Source of the DNA: Phycisphaeraceae bacterium
Lineage (GTDB): Bacteria > Planctomycetota > Phycisphaerae > Phycisphaerales > UBA1924
Assembly (NCBI GenBank): GCA_009827205.1
Contig: WUAK01000163.1
Coordinates: 1-6,583, forward strand
Direction: 5' to 3'
DNA: 6,583 nt
Part shown: positions 6,084 through 6,583 of the stretch, in pieces
Layout: every line of letters starts with the position of its first letter
How positions within the stretch are numbered: the stretch's first letter is position 1
Notes under the pieces: model-generated
Seen by the model: the letters and a program-made list of their open reading frames with translations, nothing else
What the model was told of the DNA's origin: nothing
Databases searched by the model: none
Program-made: the position numbers and the translations under genes

Positions 6084-6089
6084 TTGACG

Positions 6090-6583
6090 ATGCGTCGAGC
6101 ATTGACACTTGCGTGTGCTGGTCTGGCGTTTGGGGCTGGTTCGGCGGTTGCCGGGCCTCCGGTTGAGAAGCACATCGATCCGGGCGCAGGCTGGATGGTG
6201 CACCTTGATCTGGACGCGATCGCCGACACCGAGATGGGCGAGTTCCTGATGGAGATGATCTCGGCCGAGACCGACGACTTCGAGGACATCCGCGAGGTCA
6301 TGCCGAACTTCTGGCCCGGTCCAGAGGGCGGGATGTTCGGTCTCACGGTGTACGGCAGGTCGCTCGATATCGAGGGCGACGGCGCAGAGGACATGTGCGT
6401 GATCCTCTACGGCGACGATCAGATTTCCGGCTGGGGATCCATGCTTGAGGCGATCGCGCTTCACGAAGGTATCGAGGATGAGATCAGGTATCGCGAGGTG
6501 CGCGGTCATTACGCGTGGTCGTTCCCCGTTGATGACGGGCGCGGGTACGCGGGTCTTGTTGAGAAGGGCCAGAACGTGGCTTG
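6090..6583 (+). CDS. Secreted protein of unknown function (3' end outside window)
   Basis: The frame opens at 6090 after a strong ribosome binding site and stays open to the window end (164 codons), so the protein is partial. It begins MRRALTLACAGLAFGAG, a Sec signal peptide with two arginines, a hydrophobic core and a likely cleavage after SAVA (residues 18-21). The mature part is acidic, rich in Asp, Glu and Gly. It starts with WMVHLDLDAIADTEMGEFLMEM (residues 35 on, shown in part), then a TVYG segment and an LYGD segment that look like paired beta-strands. I do not recognise a catalytic motif. The general pattern, a short helix-rich opening followed by strands with TVYG-like words, recalls conserved hypothetical exported proteins of planctomycetes, but this is from memory and not verified. 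It is transcribed divergently from fbaB. Confidence 0.82.
   Translation, partial: MRRALTLACAGLAFGAGSAVAGPPVEKHIDPGAGWMVHLDLDAIADTEMGEFLMEMISAETDDFEDIREVMPNFWPGPEGGMFGLTVYGRSLDIEGDGAEDMCVILYGDDQISGWGSMLEAIALHEGIEDEIRYREVRGHYAWSFPVDDGRGYAGLVEKGQNVA

Larger units (their letters stand above)
5885..6089. other. Divergent intergenic region between fbaB and the secreted-protein gene
   Basis: These 205 bases must hold both divergent promoters. The candidate -10 words are TATAGT on the minus strand (5931-5926) and TATACA on the plus strand (5988-5993); neither has a good -35 at 16-18 bases. The region also contains a perfect 10-bp palindrome and a G+C-rich leader with hairpins, listed separately. Confidence 0.5.

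Noticed and set aside
5455..6108. 217-codon minus-strand frame covering the fbaB start and upstream region
   Set aside because: The Ser/Thr/Pro-rich product has no motif and lies mostly over fbaB in a shifted frame.
5961..6509. 182-codon minus-strand frame opposite the right-edge gene
   Set aside because: The right-edge plus-strand gene has a strong ribosome binding site and a clean signal peptide; the opposite frame has neither.

Overview
The window is bacterial chromosomal DNA of high G+C content (roughly 60% by eye). It holds six complete or near-complete protein genes and the start of a seventh. The taxon cannot be fixed from this sequence. A planctomycete, possibly of the Phycisphaerae type, is my best guess. 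The reasons are the long FbaB-type class I aldolase, the secreted acidic protein with a strongly planctomycete-like look, and the Rossmann-fold protein whose N-terminus resembles the end of a Tat signal. I found no phage, transposon, CRISPR, tRNA or rRNA sequence.

Left part, plus strand. An NAD(P)-binding epimerase/dehydratase of the extended SDR type (13-1131) may begin upstream of the window and ends at a strong intrinsic terminator (1161-1193). About 225 bases with no gene follow. Next comes a 357-residue cobalamin-binding protein (1420-2493). Its C-terminal two thirds carry the full set of residues known from CarH-type B12 photoreceptors, but it has no MerR DNA-binding domain; an all-helical domain of unknown type takes its place. 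A second terminator-like hairpin (2565-2593) lies almost on the start codon of a lipoprotein with an alpha/beta-hydrolase (lipase-like) fold (2598-3431).

Middle, minus strand. A tight three-gene operon reads right to left: class I fructose-bisphosphate aldolase fbaB (5884-4784), a 129-residue protein of unknown function (4778-4389), and a nitrilase-superfamily enzyme (4384-3428). The gaps are 5 and 4 bases. The middle gene is strikingly AT-rich (about 42% G+C) between G+C-rich neighbours, so it looks like a late arrival. The nitrilase ends convergently on the lipoprotein gene, and the two stop codons overlap.

Right edge. A divergent intergenic region of about 205 bases contains the perfect palindrome GTGTATACAC and alternative hairpins. 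It separates fbaB from a plus-strand gene for a secreted protein (6090 onward) that runs off the window.

The genes do not form one obvious pathway. The most interesting item is the CarH-like cobalamin protein without a DNA-binding domain, a candidate light or B12 sensor with an unknown output. The AT-rich orphan inside the aldolase-nitrilase operon comes next.
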